A DNA stretch of 8,190 nucleotides from Rhodocyclaceae bacterium (lineage in GTDB: Bacteria > Pseudomonadota > Gammaproteobacteria > Burkholderiales > Rhodocyclaceae). The stretch spans positions 1 through 8,190 of the forward strand of contig PNJM01000110.1 in assembly GCA_013821865.1 (NCBI GenBank), written 5' to 3'. Below, one piece after another: positions 1-8,190 of the stretch; within the stretch, counting starts at the first letter, position 1, and each line of letters begins with the position of its first letter. A model generated the notes under the pieces. That model had not been told where the DNA came from. It saw only the letters and a list, made by a program, of their open reading frames with translations, and did not search any database. Both the position numbers and the translations under genes were made by a program.

Positions 1-1826
1 CGGCGTTCAGGGAGCTGAGGGAAGGCCGGGACGGCTTCTCGACCCTGCTGGACAAGGTGACCAGGGGCGGCGTCATCGATGAGATCGATGTTCCGCCCAG
101 CCCCGACGCCACTCAGCCGGCGCTTCAGGCGCTGGCCGCGGAGTGGGAAAAAACGGAGAAGAACGCCACCCAGGTGCTCGAGCAGGAGAAGAACCTGACC
201 CAGCTCGGCAAGTCGGTGTCGACCATCAACTCGAAGAATCCGCAACTGCTCGAACTGGCCGAGCAGGTTGCCGCGCTCAAGCTGCAGACCGGTTCCGCCG
301 CGCGCGAGATCGCCGCCGCCAACCAGCTGGTGATGCTGACGCAGCGCCTGGCCAAGAACGCCAATGCGCTGCTGGTCGCCGACGCCATCGACCCCGAAGT
401 CGCCTTCCTGCTGGGCAAGGACACCAACACCTTCCGCGACGTGCTGGGCGCCCTGACCAAGGGCTCGGAGGCCATGCGCATCAATGCAGCTTCCGACCCG
501 GAGACCAGGGAGAAGCTGGCCGAACTGGAAGGCTCCTTCAAGGAGTACCAGGAGGCGGTGGCCGGCATACTCGGCAACATGCAGCGCCTGGTGCAGGCCA
601 AGCAGGCCGGCGGCCGCATCTTCCGCGACAGCGGCGCGTTGCTCAAGACGACCACCGATCTTGCCAGCGCTCATGCCGCGGAGATCGCGGGACGGACCAC
701 CAACACCATCGTCATCGGCATCTTCACCTTTCTCGCCATCGGCGCCCTGGCCCTGATGGCCAAGGTGTACAACGACGACGCGGCGGCCCGGCGCGAGCAG
801 GCGGAACGCCAGCGGCACGAGGCGGAGGCTTCGAAGAACGCCACCCAGGAAGCCATTCTGCGGCTGATGAACGAGATGGGCGACCTGGCCGACGGCGACC
901 TGACCATCCGCGCGACGGTGACCGAGGACATCACGGGCGCCATCGCCGACTCGGTGAACTACACGATCGAGGAGCTCGGCGTGCTGGTGAAGCGCATCAA
1001 CGACGCCGCCACGCGCGTGACCGCCGCCTCCGAGGCCGCGCAGAAAACCACGGCCGAACTGCTCGTCGCGACTGAAAAGCAGTCGCGCGAAATTCAGCAG
1101 GCCGGCGACAACGTCCTCGACATGGCCAGATCGATGAACCAGGTGTCCAACGAGGCCATGGAATCCGCCCAGGTGGCGCGCCAGTCGCTGGACGCCGCCG
1201 GCAAGGGCGCCAGCGCGGTGGAGAACTCGATCAAGGGCATGAACGAAATCCGCGACCAGATCCAGGAAACCTCGAAGCGGATCAAGCGCCTCGGCGAATC
1301 CTCGCAGGAGATCGGCGAGATCGTGGAACTGATCTCGGACATTACGGAACAGACGAACGTGCTGGCGCTGAATGCCGCCATCCAGGCGGCAAGCGCCGGC
1401 GAGGCGGGCCGCGGCTTCACGGTGGTGGCGGAAGAAGTGCAGCGGCTGGCCGAACGCTCGGGCGAAGCGACGAAACAGATTGCCGCGATCGTGAAAACGA
1501 TTCAGACCGATACACAGGATGCCGTCTCGGCCATGGAGAACTCGACGCGGGGCGTGGTCGAGGGAGCCAAGCTGTCGGATGCCGCCGGCCAGGCCCTGCA
1601 GGAAATCTCCTCCGTGTCGACCAACCTCGCCCAGCTGATCGAATCGATTTCCTCGGCGACGCAGCAGCAGGCGGAAGCCGCGACGCGCGTGGCGCAGAGC
1701 ATGGAGGGCATTCTCCGCGTCACCGAGCAGACGACCGCCGGCACCAAGCAGACGGCGGTGTCGATCGGCCAGCTGGCCGACCTCGCCGTGGAACTGAAGG
1801 GCTCGGTGTCCGGCTTCAAGGTCTGA
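1..1826 (+). CDS. pilJ: PilJ, type IV pilus methyl-accepting chemoreceptor (5' end missing)
   Basis: This is the inner-membrane receptor of the type IV pilus (twitching) chemosensory pathway. It is thought to sense pilus or surface state and control the PilL/ChpA kinase through a CheW-like adaptor. The reading frame is open from base 3, and the residues before the GTG at 57 ([19 protein letters not shown]) fit the periplasmic domain, so that GTG is internal. About 607 codons are visible. P. aeruginosa PilJ has about 680, so roughly 75 residues, including the first membrane helix, lie upstream. A second PilJ-N-type sensor module follows, with the signature [16 protein letters not shown] (bases 327-374). 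Next come a membrane helix (about 705-770, [20 protein letters not shown]), a HAMP domain (about 846-998, [13 protein letters not shown]) and a long coiled-coil signalling domain. The hairpin tip is at 1341-1463 ([20 protein letters not shown], then [18 protein letters not shown]). The C terminus ends GSVSGFKV, with no CheR-docking pentapeptide. The stop is 2 bases before pilL, so the two genes are almost certainly co-transcribed and translationally coupled. Confidence 0.95.
   Translation, partial: AFRELREGRDGFSTLLDKVTRGGVIDEIDVPPSPDATQPALQALAAEWEKTEKNATQVLEQEKNLTQLGKSVSTINSKNPQLLELAEQVAALKLQTGSAAREIAAANQLVMLTQRLAKNANALLVADAIDPEVAFLLGKDTNTFRDVLGALTKGSEAMRINAASDPETREKLAELEGSFKEYQEAVAGILGNMQRLVQAKQAGGRIFRDSGALLKTTTDLASAHAAEIAGRTTNTIVIGIFTFLAIGALALMAKVYNDDAAARREQAERQRHEAEASKNATQEAILRLMNEMGDLADGDLTIRATVTEDITGAIADSVNYTIEELGVLVKRINDAATRVTAASEAAQKTTAELLVATEKQSREIQQAGDNVLDMARSMNQVSNEAMESAQVARQSLDAAGKGASAVENSIKGMNEIRDQIQETSKRIKRLGESSQEIGEIVELISDITEQTNVLALNAAIQAASAGEAGRGFTVVAEEVQRLAERSGEATKQIAAIVKTIQTDTQDAVSAMENSTRGVVEGAKLSDAAGQALQEISSVSTNLAQLIESISSATQQQAEAATRVAQSMEGILRVTEQTTAGTKQTAVSIGQLADLAVELKGSVSGFKV
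1818..1821 (+). promoter_or_regulatory. Ribosome binding site of pilL inside the pilJ end
   Basis: The bases AAGG lie 7 bases before the ATG at 1829, within the last codons of pilJ. The match to Shine-Dalgarno is short, but the spacing is right and it supports ATG 1829 as the start. With the pilJ stop at 1824-1826, termination and re-initiation by the same ribosomes is likely. Confidence 0.5.
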
Positions 1827-1828
1827 TA

Positions 1829-4800
1829 ATGGCTGCCGCCACCGACCTGGATCTCGGCCCGCTCTCCTGGGTCAAGGGCGAAATCGACCTTGCCCTCGGC
1901 CGCGCGCTTGAAGCGCTCGGCACGTTCACGGCCAACCCGGGCGATTCCGCCCAGCTCAAGTTCGCCCAGACCCACCTGCACCAGGCCCACGGCGCATTGT
2001 CCATCGTCGGCCTCGATGGCGTCACGCAGTTTTCCGAAGCGGTCGAGCAGTTCCTCGCCGAAATGGAGAAGGGGCAGGTCGCCGCCACCGCGGCAGCTGG
2101 CGAACTGGCGCAGCGTGCCCTTGCCGCAATCCGCCATTACCTGGATGAAATCGCCGGCGGCGCGTCCAACCAGCCGCTCAAGCTGCTGCCCATCTATCGC
2201 GACCTGCTTGCGGCGCGCGGGATCGAGCGCGCCGCATCGAGCGACCTGTTCTTTCCCGACCTGTCGCAACGACCGCCGAAGCGCGGGAAGGCCGAGGCGC
2301 CGCTGGCGGCCGGGCGACTGAAAGCCGAACGCGCACGTTTCGAGCGCGGCTTTCTCAAATGGCTGCGCAATGCGGACGACCTGTCCGGACTCGCCGAGAT
2401 GCGCGATGCGGTGGCGGCGATCGAGGCGACCCAGTCCCTGCCGGCAGGGCGGGCGTTCTGGTGGATCACGCTGGGCCTGCTCGATGCGCTCGCCACGCGC
2501 CAGATCCCGGTCGACTTCCATGTCAAGAAACTGTGCGCCCGCATCGACCTGCAAATGCGCCGCCTGCTCGAAGGCTCGAAGACGGTGGCTGAACGCCTCA
2601 TGCGCGACGCGCTGTATTTCGTCGCCATGGCCCGAGGCGGCGGTGAGCAGGTACAGCAGGTCAGGAAAACCTACCGCCTCGAAGAACTGGTGCCGGCGGC
2701 GACGGCGGATATCGAGCCGCTGAAGCCGGTGCTGCGCTCCATGCGCGAGGCGCTCGGCTCGACCAAGGAGGCCTGGAACAAGTTCTGCGCCGGAGCCGCC
2801 GTGGCCTTGCCGCAGTTCCACGACAATGCCGTCAACCTCGCCAGCCGCGGCGGCGGCCTGGTCAACGATCACCTGGCCCGGCTCGCCGCGTCGGTGGCGG
2901 AAGCCGCCCAGTGGCTGCGCAAGGATCCGCTCAGGCATAACGATGTGGTGGCCATGGAAATCGCCACGTCCCTGCTCCTTGCGGAGAACGCGCTGGAGAA
3001 TTACGAGCAGCTTGGCGCAGACTTCCCCAGGCAGGTCGAGATTGTTGTCGGCCGCCTGGCCGCCCTCATGCGCGGCGAGTCGCTGGCCGCCCTCGATACG
3101 CCGCTGCTGGACGAAATGTCGCGCCGCGCCCAGGAACGCCTGCTGATGAGCCAGGTGGCGCGCGAGATACTCACCAACCTGGCGCAGATCGAACAGGCGC
3201 TCGACGCCTTCTTCCGCGATGCCGGGAGGCGCACCGACCTGGCCGAGTTGTCGGCCCCCCTCAGGCAGGTCCAGGGCGCGCTCACCATCCTGGGCCAGGA
3301 CAAGGCCGTCGACCTGCTGCGCGGATGCGAAGATCGCATCCAGGCCTTCGCCGATCCCGAATACCAGCCGCAGCCGGGGGAATTCGAGGATGTCGCGCAC
3401 AAGCTGTCCGGCCTCGGTTTCTTCGTCGAGGCTCTGCAGCACGGCCCGGCGGATCTCGATGCCATCCTGCAGCCGGTGCACCCCAAGGCGCAGACAACCG
3501 CCGAGGAAGCGGTCGAGGAGGCAGACGTTCCCTCGGTCGAGGCTGGACTGGAGCAGCAGAAACGCGAGGCGCAGGTTCTGGCCGGGGCGCTGCGGGAGAA
3601 ACCCGAGGATGCCGGCGTGCGTGAGGATCTCAAGCAGCACCTGGAGGCAATCCGCCAGGATGCCAGCCTGATCGCCGACGCTCGACTCGAGAAAGAGGCC
3701 AAGGCCGCGCTCGCCGCGCTGGAGGTGGCGCCGGGCGAGACGGCAGGCGGGCATGTCGAGGAGGCGATGGCCCGTGTCGCCCCTGCCGCGCCGATGGAGG
3801 TCGTCGCCCCGTCGGCCGAGACCCTGCGGCTGGCCGAGGCACCGAGCGAGGAGATCGACGCCGAACTGCTTGGCATCTTCCTCGAGGAGGCGCATGAGGT
3901 CCTCGCCACCATCGGCGAACACCTCGGTCTGTCGCGCGGCGAGCCGCACAACCACGAATACCTGATCACCATCCGCCGCGGCTTTCACACGCTGAAGGGC
4001 AGCGGCCGCATGGTTGGATTGAACGACCTGGGCGAGGCAGCCTGGGCCGTCGAACAGGTGATGAACAAGTGGCTGCAGTCCGAACAGGATGCCACGCCTT
4101 CGCTGTACCGGCTGGCGGAGGACGCCCATGCCCTGTTCGGCGAATGGGTGGCGCAGCTCGAGTCCGGCGGAGGCACGCACAAGGACGCCAGCGCGCTGAT
4201 CGCCCTGGCTGAACGAGTCAAGGCCGGCGAGGCTATTGCAGCCGAAGCCGCCGAAGCGCCGCCGACTGAAATCGCAATCGAGGCGCCCTTGCCCGAGTCC
4301 TCGGCGTTCGAACTGGAAGTCCAGGCCGAGGAAGCGCCGGCAGCAACGGAAGAATCGGGTGAGGGGAGCGCAGCCGAGGCTGCGGAGGAGGGGATAACGC
4401 TTGCCCCGCCGGAACCGGAGGAGGCCGAAGCCGCACCGCCGGCAATCGGGGAAATCATCCCCCAAGGGGACTTCCTGCGGGGCGTCGAGATGCCGGCGGC
4501 CGATGACAGCGTCGCTCTTGGCGACATGGTTGTTTCACGCTCCCTCTACGACATGTACGTCGGCGAAGCACGCGGCCACATCGCGGCGCTGCGCATCGAC
4601 CTGAATGCGCTCAAGCTGGCATCGCAAGCACCACCGGAGGTCATGGTGCGCGCGGCACACACGCTGGCCGGCATCTCCGGCACGGTAGGCATCGAGCCGA
4701 TAAATCGTTTGGCGCTGGCGCTCGAGCACGCCCTGGAGCGCCTCGCCCACAGCGGGTTGTCGTGCTCGAGCGGCCAGATCGGGCTGCTCGGCACGGTGGT

Positions 4801-7351
4801 GTCGACCCTGGAGGCGATGGTTGCGGCGGTGGCCGAGCAGCGTGTTCCGCATGGCGCCGACGGCCTGGCCGCCGAACTCGACGAGGTGGCGCGGGCGATA
4901 CACCGGCCGGCCGTCGGGTTGTCCGTGGTGCCGCCGGCCGAGACCGTCGCCGAAACGGCGCCGCCGGAAATTTCCGCGATCGGAGCCGGCGCGGTGCCGG
5001 AACCCGCCGCGCTCGAAAAGCCGGAGGCTGCGCCCGAGATCGCTGCGGCGCCGGAGGCCGAACCGGCACCCGAACGGCGCAAGCTGCGCCTGCACGACGA
5101 TATCGACGAGCAACTGCTGCCGATCTTCCTCGAAGAGGCGGTGGACCTGATTCGCGAAATCGGCGCCGAGCTGCGCGGCTGGCATGAAAACCCGGCTGAC
5201 CGGGAAGCCGCCAACACCCTGGCACGCCTGCTGCACACGCTCAAGGGCAGCGCGCGCATGGCCGGCGCCATGGGCATGGGCGAACTCGTGCACAGCATGG
5301 AAACGCGCCTCGAGGAGGCCGTTGCGGCCAATGCCGTGACCCCGGGCTTCCTGGAGGAGATCGACACCTCGTACGACCGCGCCAACTTCCTGCTCGACGG
5401 ATTGAACAAGCGTGCCGCCGGCGTGGCGGAGGAAGCCGCGCCTGCCGCGGCGGGGGCCGGCCTTGCCGCGGCACCCCAGCCCGAGCGTGCTCCCGCCGAG
5501 GAAATCGAGGAGCTGGCCGCGGCCCGCGCCATGCTGCGCGTGCGCGCCGACCTGATCGACAGACTGGTGAACGAGGCGGGCGAGATGTCCATCGCCCGTT
5601 CGCGCATCGAGGGCGAAATGCGCACCCTGCGCCAGTCGCTGCTCGACCTGACGGAAAACGTCATCCGCCTGCGCAGCCAGCTGCGCGAGATCGAGATCCA
5701 GGCCGAGTCGCAGATGCAGTCGCAGCTTGCCCAGACCCACGAAACGCACGCCGAGTTCGACCCGCTCGAGTTCGACCGCTTCACGCGCTTCCAGGAAATC
5801 ACCCGCATGATGGCGGAGAGCGTGAACGACGTGACCACCGTGCAGCATGCCCTGCTGCGCAACCTGGATCACGCCGACGCCGCCATCGTCAGCCAGGCGC
5901 GCCAGAACCGCGAGCTGTCGCAGGCGCTCATGAGCGTGCGCATGGTGCCTTTCAACTCGATTGCCGACCGTCTCTACCGCGTCGTGCGCCTGACGGCCAA
6001 GGAACTGGGCAGGAAGGCCAACCTCGACATCCGCGGCGGCCAGGTCGAACTTGACCGTTCCGTGCTGGAGAAGATGACCGGCCCGATCGAGCATCTGCTG
6101 CGCAACGCCATCACCCACGGCATGGAGGATCGCGGGCAAAGGCTCGCCGCCGGCAAGCAGGAGATCGGCCAGATCAGCCTGGCGCTCAGCCAGGAAGGCA
6201 ACGAAGTCGTGATCGAGATGACCGACGACGGCGCCGGCCTCGACTACGAGCGCATACGCAACAAGGCCATCGAGCAGGGCCTGCTCGCCCCCGACCAGCA
6301 CCCCGACGAGGCCACGCTCACCAACTTCATTTTCCACGCCGGCTTCTCCACCGCGCAGGAACTGACGGAAATTGCCGGCCGCGGCGTCGGCATGGACGTG
6401 GTGAAGGCCGAGACCGCTGAACTGGGCGGGCGCATCGAGGCCGCCTCGGAACGCGGCAGGGGCGCCCGCTTCCGCGTCTACCTGCCGCTCACCCTGACGG
6501 TTGCGCAGGCACTGCTGGTGCGTGTGGGCAGCCGCACCTATGCCATTCCGTCGGTGATGGTCGAGCAGGTGCTCGAGCTGAAACCCGCGGCGGCGGAAAA
6601 AATCCGTGCCGACGGCGCTGCGGAGTGGCTGGGGAACCGCTACCCGTACCATTTCCTGCCGCGCCTGCTGGGTGATGCCCACTCCATGCCCGAGCCGCAG
6701 AGGCGCGAGTCGATCCTGCTCCTGCGCGGCGGCGCGCAGCGCATCTCGGTGCAGGTCGACGAGTTGCGCGGCAACCAGGAAATCGTCATCAAGAACATCG
6801 GGCCGCAGCTGGCGCGGGTGATCGGCATCGCCGGAGCCACGGTGCTGGGCGACGGCGAGGTGGTGCTGATTCTCAACCCGGTCGCGCTGGCCAGCCGCGA
6901 ATTCAAGGCCGCTCCGCAGCCGGAAGCGCCCGCCGCGCCGGTCGAGGCCGAACAGCCCGCCGCCGCCCTGCCGACAGTGATGATCGTCGACGACTCGCTG
7001 ACCGTGCGCAAGATCGCCGGGCGGCTTCTTTCCCGCGAGGGCTATCACGTCCTCACTGCCAAGGACGGCGTCGATGCGCTCGAGCAACTGCTCGACATCG
7101 TGCCCGACGTGATGCTGGTGGACATCGAAATGCCGCGCATGGACGGCTTCGACCTGACGCGCAACGTCCGCGCCGACGAGCGCCTGAAGAACGTGCCGAT
7201 CATCATGATCACTTCGCGCATCGCCGAGAAGCACCGCAACTACGCCAGGGAAATCGGCGTCAACCACTACCTGGGCAAGCCTTACCAGGAAGACCAGCTG
7301 CTCCAGTACATCGCCCAGTACGCCAGGAAGCCCGCCGCCATTACGGCCTGA
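1829..7351 (+). CDS. pilL: PilL/ChpA-type hybrid CheA histidine kinase of type IV pilus signalling
   Basis: This 1840-residue cytoplasmic kinase autophosphorylates Hpt histidines and passes phosphate to PilG/PilH-type regulators of the pilus motors. An N-terminal Hpt-like module has [13 protein letters not shown], where H51 aligns with the phospho-His. Residues about 165-420 are helical with no clear phosphosite. A further Hpt-like module around 430-545 has [12 protein letters not shown], with R479 at the His position. Hpt modules follow at about 677-780 (H720, [12 protein letters not shown]), 905-1000 (H944, AHTLAGISG) and 1091-1192 (H1136, [12 protein letters not shown]). Ala/Pro/Glu-rich linkers lie at about 800-880, 1035-1085, 1197-1228 and 1691-1713. 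The CheA core comprises a dimerisation region (about 1230-1380), an ATPase (N box [11 protein letters not shown] with N1426, G1 DDGAGLD 1466-1472, G2 GRGVGMD 1517-1523) and a CheW-like domain (about 1555-1690). The C-terminal receiver (about 1716-1832) has D1721/D1722, phospho-Asp D1765 ([11 protein letters not shown]), T1795 and K1817, all intact. It is shorter than P. aeruginosa ChpA (about 2470 residues), with fewer recognisable phosphotransfer sites. The name pilL follows betaproteobacterial usage; chpA is the equivalent in Pseudomonas. Confidence 0.96.
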   Translation: MAAATDLDLGPLSWVKGEIDLALGRALEALGTFTANPGDSAQLKFAQTHLHQAHGALSIVGLDGVTQFSEAVEQFLAEMEKGQVAATAAAGELAQRALAAIRHYLDEIAGGASNQPLKLLPIYRDLLAARGIERAASSDLFFPDLSQRPPKRGKAEAPLAAGRLKAERARFERGFLKWLRNADDLSGLAEMRDAVAAIEATQSLPAGRAFWWITLGLLDALATRQIPVDFHVKKLCARIDLQMRRLLEGSKTVAERLMRDALYFVAMARGGGEQVQQVRKTYRLEELVPAATADIEPLKPVLRSMREALGSTKEAWNKFCAGAAVALPQFHDNAVNLASRGGGLVNDHLARLAASVAEAAQWLRKDPLRHNDVVAMEIATSLLLAENALENYEQLGADFPRQVEIVVGRLAALMRGESLAALDTPLLDEMSRRAQERLLMSQVAREILTNLAQIEQALDAFFRDAGRRTDLAELSAPLRQVQGALTILGQDKAVDLLRGCEDRIQAFADPEYQPQPGEFEDVAHKLSGLGFFVEALQHGPADLDAILQPVHPKAQTTAEEAVEEADVPSVEAGLEQQKREAQVLAGALREKPEDAGVREDLKQHLEAIRQDASLIADARLEKEAKAALAALEVAPGETAGGHVEEAMARVAPAAPMEVVAPSAETLRLAEAPSEEIDAELLGIFLEEAHEVLATIGEHLGLSRGEPHNHEYLITIRRGFHTLKGSGRMVGLNDLGEAAWAVEQVMNKWLQSEQDATPSLYRLAEDAHALFGEWVAQLESGGGTHKDASALIALAERVKAGEAIAAEAAEAPPTEIAIEAPLPESSAFELEVQAEEAPAATEESGEGSAAEAAEEGITLAPPEPEEAEAAPPAIGEIIPQGDFLRGVEMPAADDSVALGDMVVSRSLYDMYVGEARGHIAALRIDLNALKLASQAPPEVMVRAAHTLAGISGTVGIEPINRLALALEHALERLAHSGLSCSSGQIGLLGTVVSTLEAMVAAVAEQRVPHGADGLAAELDEVARAIHRPAVGLSVVPPAETVAETAPPEISAIGAGAVPEPAALEKPEAAPEIAAAPEAEPAPERRKLRLHDDIDEQLLPIFLEEAVDLIREIGAELRGWHENPADREAANTLARLLHTLKGSARMAGAMGMGELVHSMETRLEEAVAANAVTPGFLEEIDTSYDRANFLLDGLNKRAAGVAEEAAPAAAGAGLAAAPQPERAPAEEIEELAAARAMLRVRADLIDRLVNEAGEMSIARSRIEGEMRTLRQSLLDLTENVIRLRSQLREIEIQAESQMQSQLAQTHETHAEFDPLEFDRFTRFQEITRMMAESVNDVTTVQHALLRNLDHADAAIVSQARQNRELSQALMSVRMVPFNSIADRLYRVVRLTAKELGRKANLDIRGGQVELDRSVLEKMTGPIEHLLRNAITHGMEDRGQRLAAGKQEIGQISLALSQEGNEVVIEMTDDGAGLDYERIRNKAIEQGLLAPDQHPDEATLTNFIFHAGFSTAQELTEIAGRGVGMDVVKAETAELGGRIEAASERGRGARFRVYLPLTLTVAQALLVRVGSRTYAIPSVMVEQVLELKPAAAEKIRADGAAEWLGNRYPYHFLPRLLGDAHSMPEPQRRESILLLRGGAQRISVQVDELRGNQEIVIKNIGPQLARVIGIAGATVLGDGEVVLILNPVALASREFKAAPQPEAPAAPVEAEQPAAALPTVMIVDDSLTVRKIAGRLLSREGYHVLTAKDGVDALEQLLDIVPDVMLVDIEMPRMDGFDLTRNVRADERLKNVPIIMITSRIAEKHRNYAREIGVNHYLGKPYQEDQLLQYIAQYARKPAAITA

Positions 7352-7361
7352 GAAATCAGGA

Positions 7362-7385
7362 CGGGCCGGTTTGTATGCCGGCCCG
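7362..7385 (+). other. GC-rich stem-loop between pilL and yqgE
   Basis: Bases 7362-7369 (CGGGCCGG) pair perfectly with 7378-7385 (CCGGCCCG), giving an 8-bp all-GC stem with an 8-base loop (TTTGTATG). It begins 10 bases after the pilL stop. No T tract follows on the + strand, so it is not a canonical intrinsic terminator. It could stabilise the 3' end of the pilL message, pause RNA polymerase or partly terminate. Its loop overlaps the proposed -35 of the promoter below. Confidence 0.5.
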
Positions 7386-7400
7386 CCACCGGATTACAAT
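7371..7400 (+). promoter_or_regulatory. Possible sigma-70 promoter for yqgE
   Basis: TACAAT (7395-7400) matches 5 of 6 bases of the -10 consensus. TTGTAT (7371-7376), 18 bases upstream, matches the TTG of the -35 but little else. The predicted start of transcription is about 7406-7408, right at the proposed GTG start of yqgE, so the transcript would have almost no leader. The -10 is good and the -35 is weak. The rest of the 55-base gap holds only the stem-loop. Confidence 0.35.
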
Positions 7401-7406
7401 GGCGGT

Positions 7407-7973
7407 GTGGTTCAGCCAGACGTCAATCTCACGCATCATTTCCTGATCGCCATGCCCAACATGGTCGATCCCAATTTTGCCCGCACGCTCACCTACGTTT
7501 GCGAGCACAACGAGCAGGGCGCGCTCGGCATCATCATCAACCGCCCGCTCGACATGACGCTGGACAACCTGTTCGAGCGCATCGATATCAAGCTTGAAGC
7601 GCACCACCTGGCCGGCTTGCCGGTCTACTTCGGCGGCCCGGTGCAAACCGACCGCGGTTTCGTCCTGCACCGCCCGCTCGGCAGCTGGCAGGCGACGCTG
7701 ACGGTGCGCGACGAGCTGGGCCTGACCAGTTCGCGCGACATCCTGCAATCCGTCGGCAGCCGGGGCGAACCGGAGGAGTTCGTCGTATCGCTCGGCTACG
7801 CCGGCTGGGCAGCCGGCCAGCTCGAGCATGAACTGGCGCAGAACGCCTGGCTCACGGTGGCGGCGGATGCACAGATCATCTTCGGCCTGCCGCCGGAGGA
7901 ACGCCTGCCGGCGGCCATGCAACTGCTCGGCTTCGACCTCGCCAACCTCTCCGACGTGGCGGGGCATGCCTAA
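7407..7973 (+). CDS. yqgE: YqgE/AlgH family protein (UPF0301)
   Basis: This is a 188-residue protein of the widespread UPF0301 (DUF179) family, whose biochemical role is not established. AlgH, the Pseudomonas member, was linked to alginate regulation. Conserved family blocks are all present: [17 protein letters not shown] near the N terminus, [36 protein letters not shown] in the middle, and [20 protein letters not shown] towards the C terminus. No signal peptide or membrane segment is visible. I chose GTG 7407 because it gives [12 protein letters not shown], close to the usual family start and length (E. coli YqgE is 187 residues). The frame is open back to a TTG at 7371, but that codon lies in the hairpin loop and would add unconserved residues. 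There is no clear Shine-Dalgarno sequence before GTG 7407, so the start is less certain than the gene. It sits directly before ruvX, as in many proteobacteria. Confidence 0.93.
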   Translation: MVQPDVNLTHHFLIAMPNMVDPNFARTLTYVCEHNEQGALGIIINRPLDMTLDNLFERIDIKLEAHHLAGLPVYFGGPVQTDRGFVLHRPLGSWQATLTVRDELGLTSSRDILQSVGSRGEPEEFVVSLGYAGWAAGQLEHELAQNAWLTVAADAQIIFGLPPEERLPAAMQLLGFDLANLSDVAGHA

Positions 7974-7983
7974 GGCTGTTCCC

Positions 7984-8069
7984 TGTTTAAGGTTTAACGT
8001 TTAAAGTTGAGCGCCATGACGCACGCGGCACAGGCAACTTTCAACATTAAACTTGAAACATTAAACTTG
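7984..8069. repeat. AT-rich heptad-periodic imperfect inverted repeat over the ruvX start
   Basis: The left arm contains GTTTAA three times at exact 7-base spacing (7985, 7992, 7999). The right arm contains the perfect 13-base direct repeat AACATTAAACTTG at 8043-8055 and 8057-8069, a 14-base period (two heptads). The arms are complementary: 7984-8009 can pair with 8035-8060 over 26 positions, with 22 Watson-Crick pairs, one G-U pair (7991/8053) and three mismatches (7989/8055, 7998/8046, 8002/8042). The loop is 8010-8034 and GC-rich. An extra right-arm unit extends to 8069. The arms are strikingly AT-rich in a GC-rich chromosome and lie partly in the yqgE-ruvX gap and partly inside the ruvX frame. 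It resembles an extragenic palindromic or heptad-type dispersed repeat. I cannot see from one copy whether it is repeated elsewhere. Confidence 0.8.
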
Positions 8070-8190
8070 GGAACCGTCCTGGCCTTCGATTTCGGCTTGA
8101 AGCGCATCGGCGTCGCCGCGGGGGAAAGCTCCCTGAAGCAGGCGAGCGCGCTCACCACCCTCACTGCCGAATCCAACGAAGCGCGTTTCG
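8016..8190 (+). CDS. ruvX: RuvX/YqgF, Holliday junction resolvase-like nuclease (3' end off window)
   Basis: This is the N-terminal 58 codons of the RuvX/YqgF family, RNase H-fold nucleases linked to Holliday-junction resolution and to 16S rRNA 5'-end processing. The diagnostic first strand is [19 protein letters not shown], with the metal-binding Asp at codon 25 (bases 8088-8090). It is followed by [13 protein letters not shown], matching the family's next conserved block. The only in-frame ATG is 8016, which adds [18 protein letters not shown] before the conserved region. Most of that extension is encoded by the AT-rich repeat. A TTG at 8067 would give [10 protein letters not shown], close to the usual family N terminus, but it lacks a convincing ribosome binding site. 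ATG 8016 has only a weak GAG (8009-8011) upstream. The family is typically about 140-150 residues, so roughly 90 lie beyond the window. It starts 42 bases after the yqgE stop and is probably co-transcribed with it. Confidence 0.9.
   Translation, partial: MTHAAQATFNIKLETLNLGTVLAFDFGLKRIGVAAGESSLKQASALTTLTAESNEARF

Noticed and set aside
57..59. GTG as the start codon of pilJ
   Set aside because: The frame stays open to the left edge with PilJ-like residues, and starting here would remove the first membrane helix and part of the sensor domain.
1502..4465. 987-codon open frame on the - strand opposite pilJ/pilL
   Set aside because: It is antisense to genes with clear domain motifs, and its translation is rich in Arg, Gly, Gln and His with no recognisable domain. 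Long open antisense frames are expected in GC-rich genes with strong third-position GC bias.
4535..7267. 910-codon open frame on the - strand opposite pilL
   Set aside because: This is the same codon-bias artefact: it mirrors the kinase core codon by codon and has a His/Arg/Gln-rich composition without known motifs.
7371..7406. TTG 7371 as the start of yqgE
   Set aside because: It would add 12 residues ([12 protein letters not shown]) not typical of the family, and it lies in a hairpin loop. GTG 7407 gives the usual family length.
7356..7967. 203-codon open frame on the - strand opposite yqgE
   Set aside because: It is a shadow of yqgE, whose + strand translation carries all the conserved UPF0301 blocks.
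7984..8069. Intrinsic terminator for yqgE
   Set aside because: The stem is AT-rich with a 25-base loop, no T tract follows the right arm, and the ruvX frame is already open through it.
7994..8176. 60-codon open frame on the - strand across the repeat and ruvX
   Set aside because: It is antisense to the RuvX signature, has no domain and is a product of low-complexity repeat sequence plus GC bias.

Overview
This window is a GC-rich, tightly packed bacterial chromosomal segment, with every gene on the + strand. It holds the end of a type IV pilus chemosensory (Pil-Chp / twitching) operon, followed by two conserved housekeeping genes. The order pilJ - pilL (chpA-like) - yqgE - ruvX, the high GC codon usage and the protein motifs suggest a betaproteobacterium, perhaps of the Rhodocyclales/Azoarcus-Thauera type. 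That placement is an inference from remembered gene order, not from a search.

Bases 1-1826 encode the C-terminal part (about 607 residues) of PilJ, the methyl-accepting-type receptor of the pilus system. Its true start lies upstream of the window. Two bases after its stop comes pilL (1829-7351), a 1840-residue hybrid histidine kinase. It has an N-terminal array of Hpt or Hpt-like phosphotransfer modules, Ala/Pro/Glu-rich linkers, a CheA-like dimerisation-kinase-CheW core and a C-terminal receiver. PilJ should signal through a CheW-like adaptor to PilL, which in turn phosphorylates PilG/PilH-type response regulators that control pilus extension and retraction. No pilK-type methyltransferase lies between pilJ and pilL.

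A 55-base gap with a strong GC hairpin and a possible promoter separates pilL from yqgE (UPF0301/AlgH family, best start GTG 7407). After yqgE comes the most unusual part of the window: an AT-rich, heptad-periodic imperfect inverted repeat at about 7984-8069, unlike everything around it. It overlaps the 5' end of ruvX, the Holliday-junction-resolvase-like gene that runs off the right edge. The only in-frame ATG for ruvX sits in the loop of the predicted stem, and the right half of the repeat is read in frame as an N-terminal extension.

I see no tRNA, rRNA, CRISPR array, transposase or prophage gene. The type IV pilus genes look ordinary for their family. The observations most worth following are the repeat at the ruvX start and the mixture of intact and apparently dead phosphotransfer sites in PilL.
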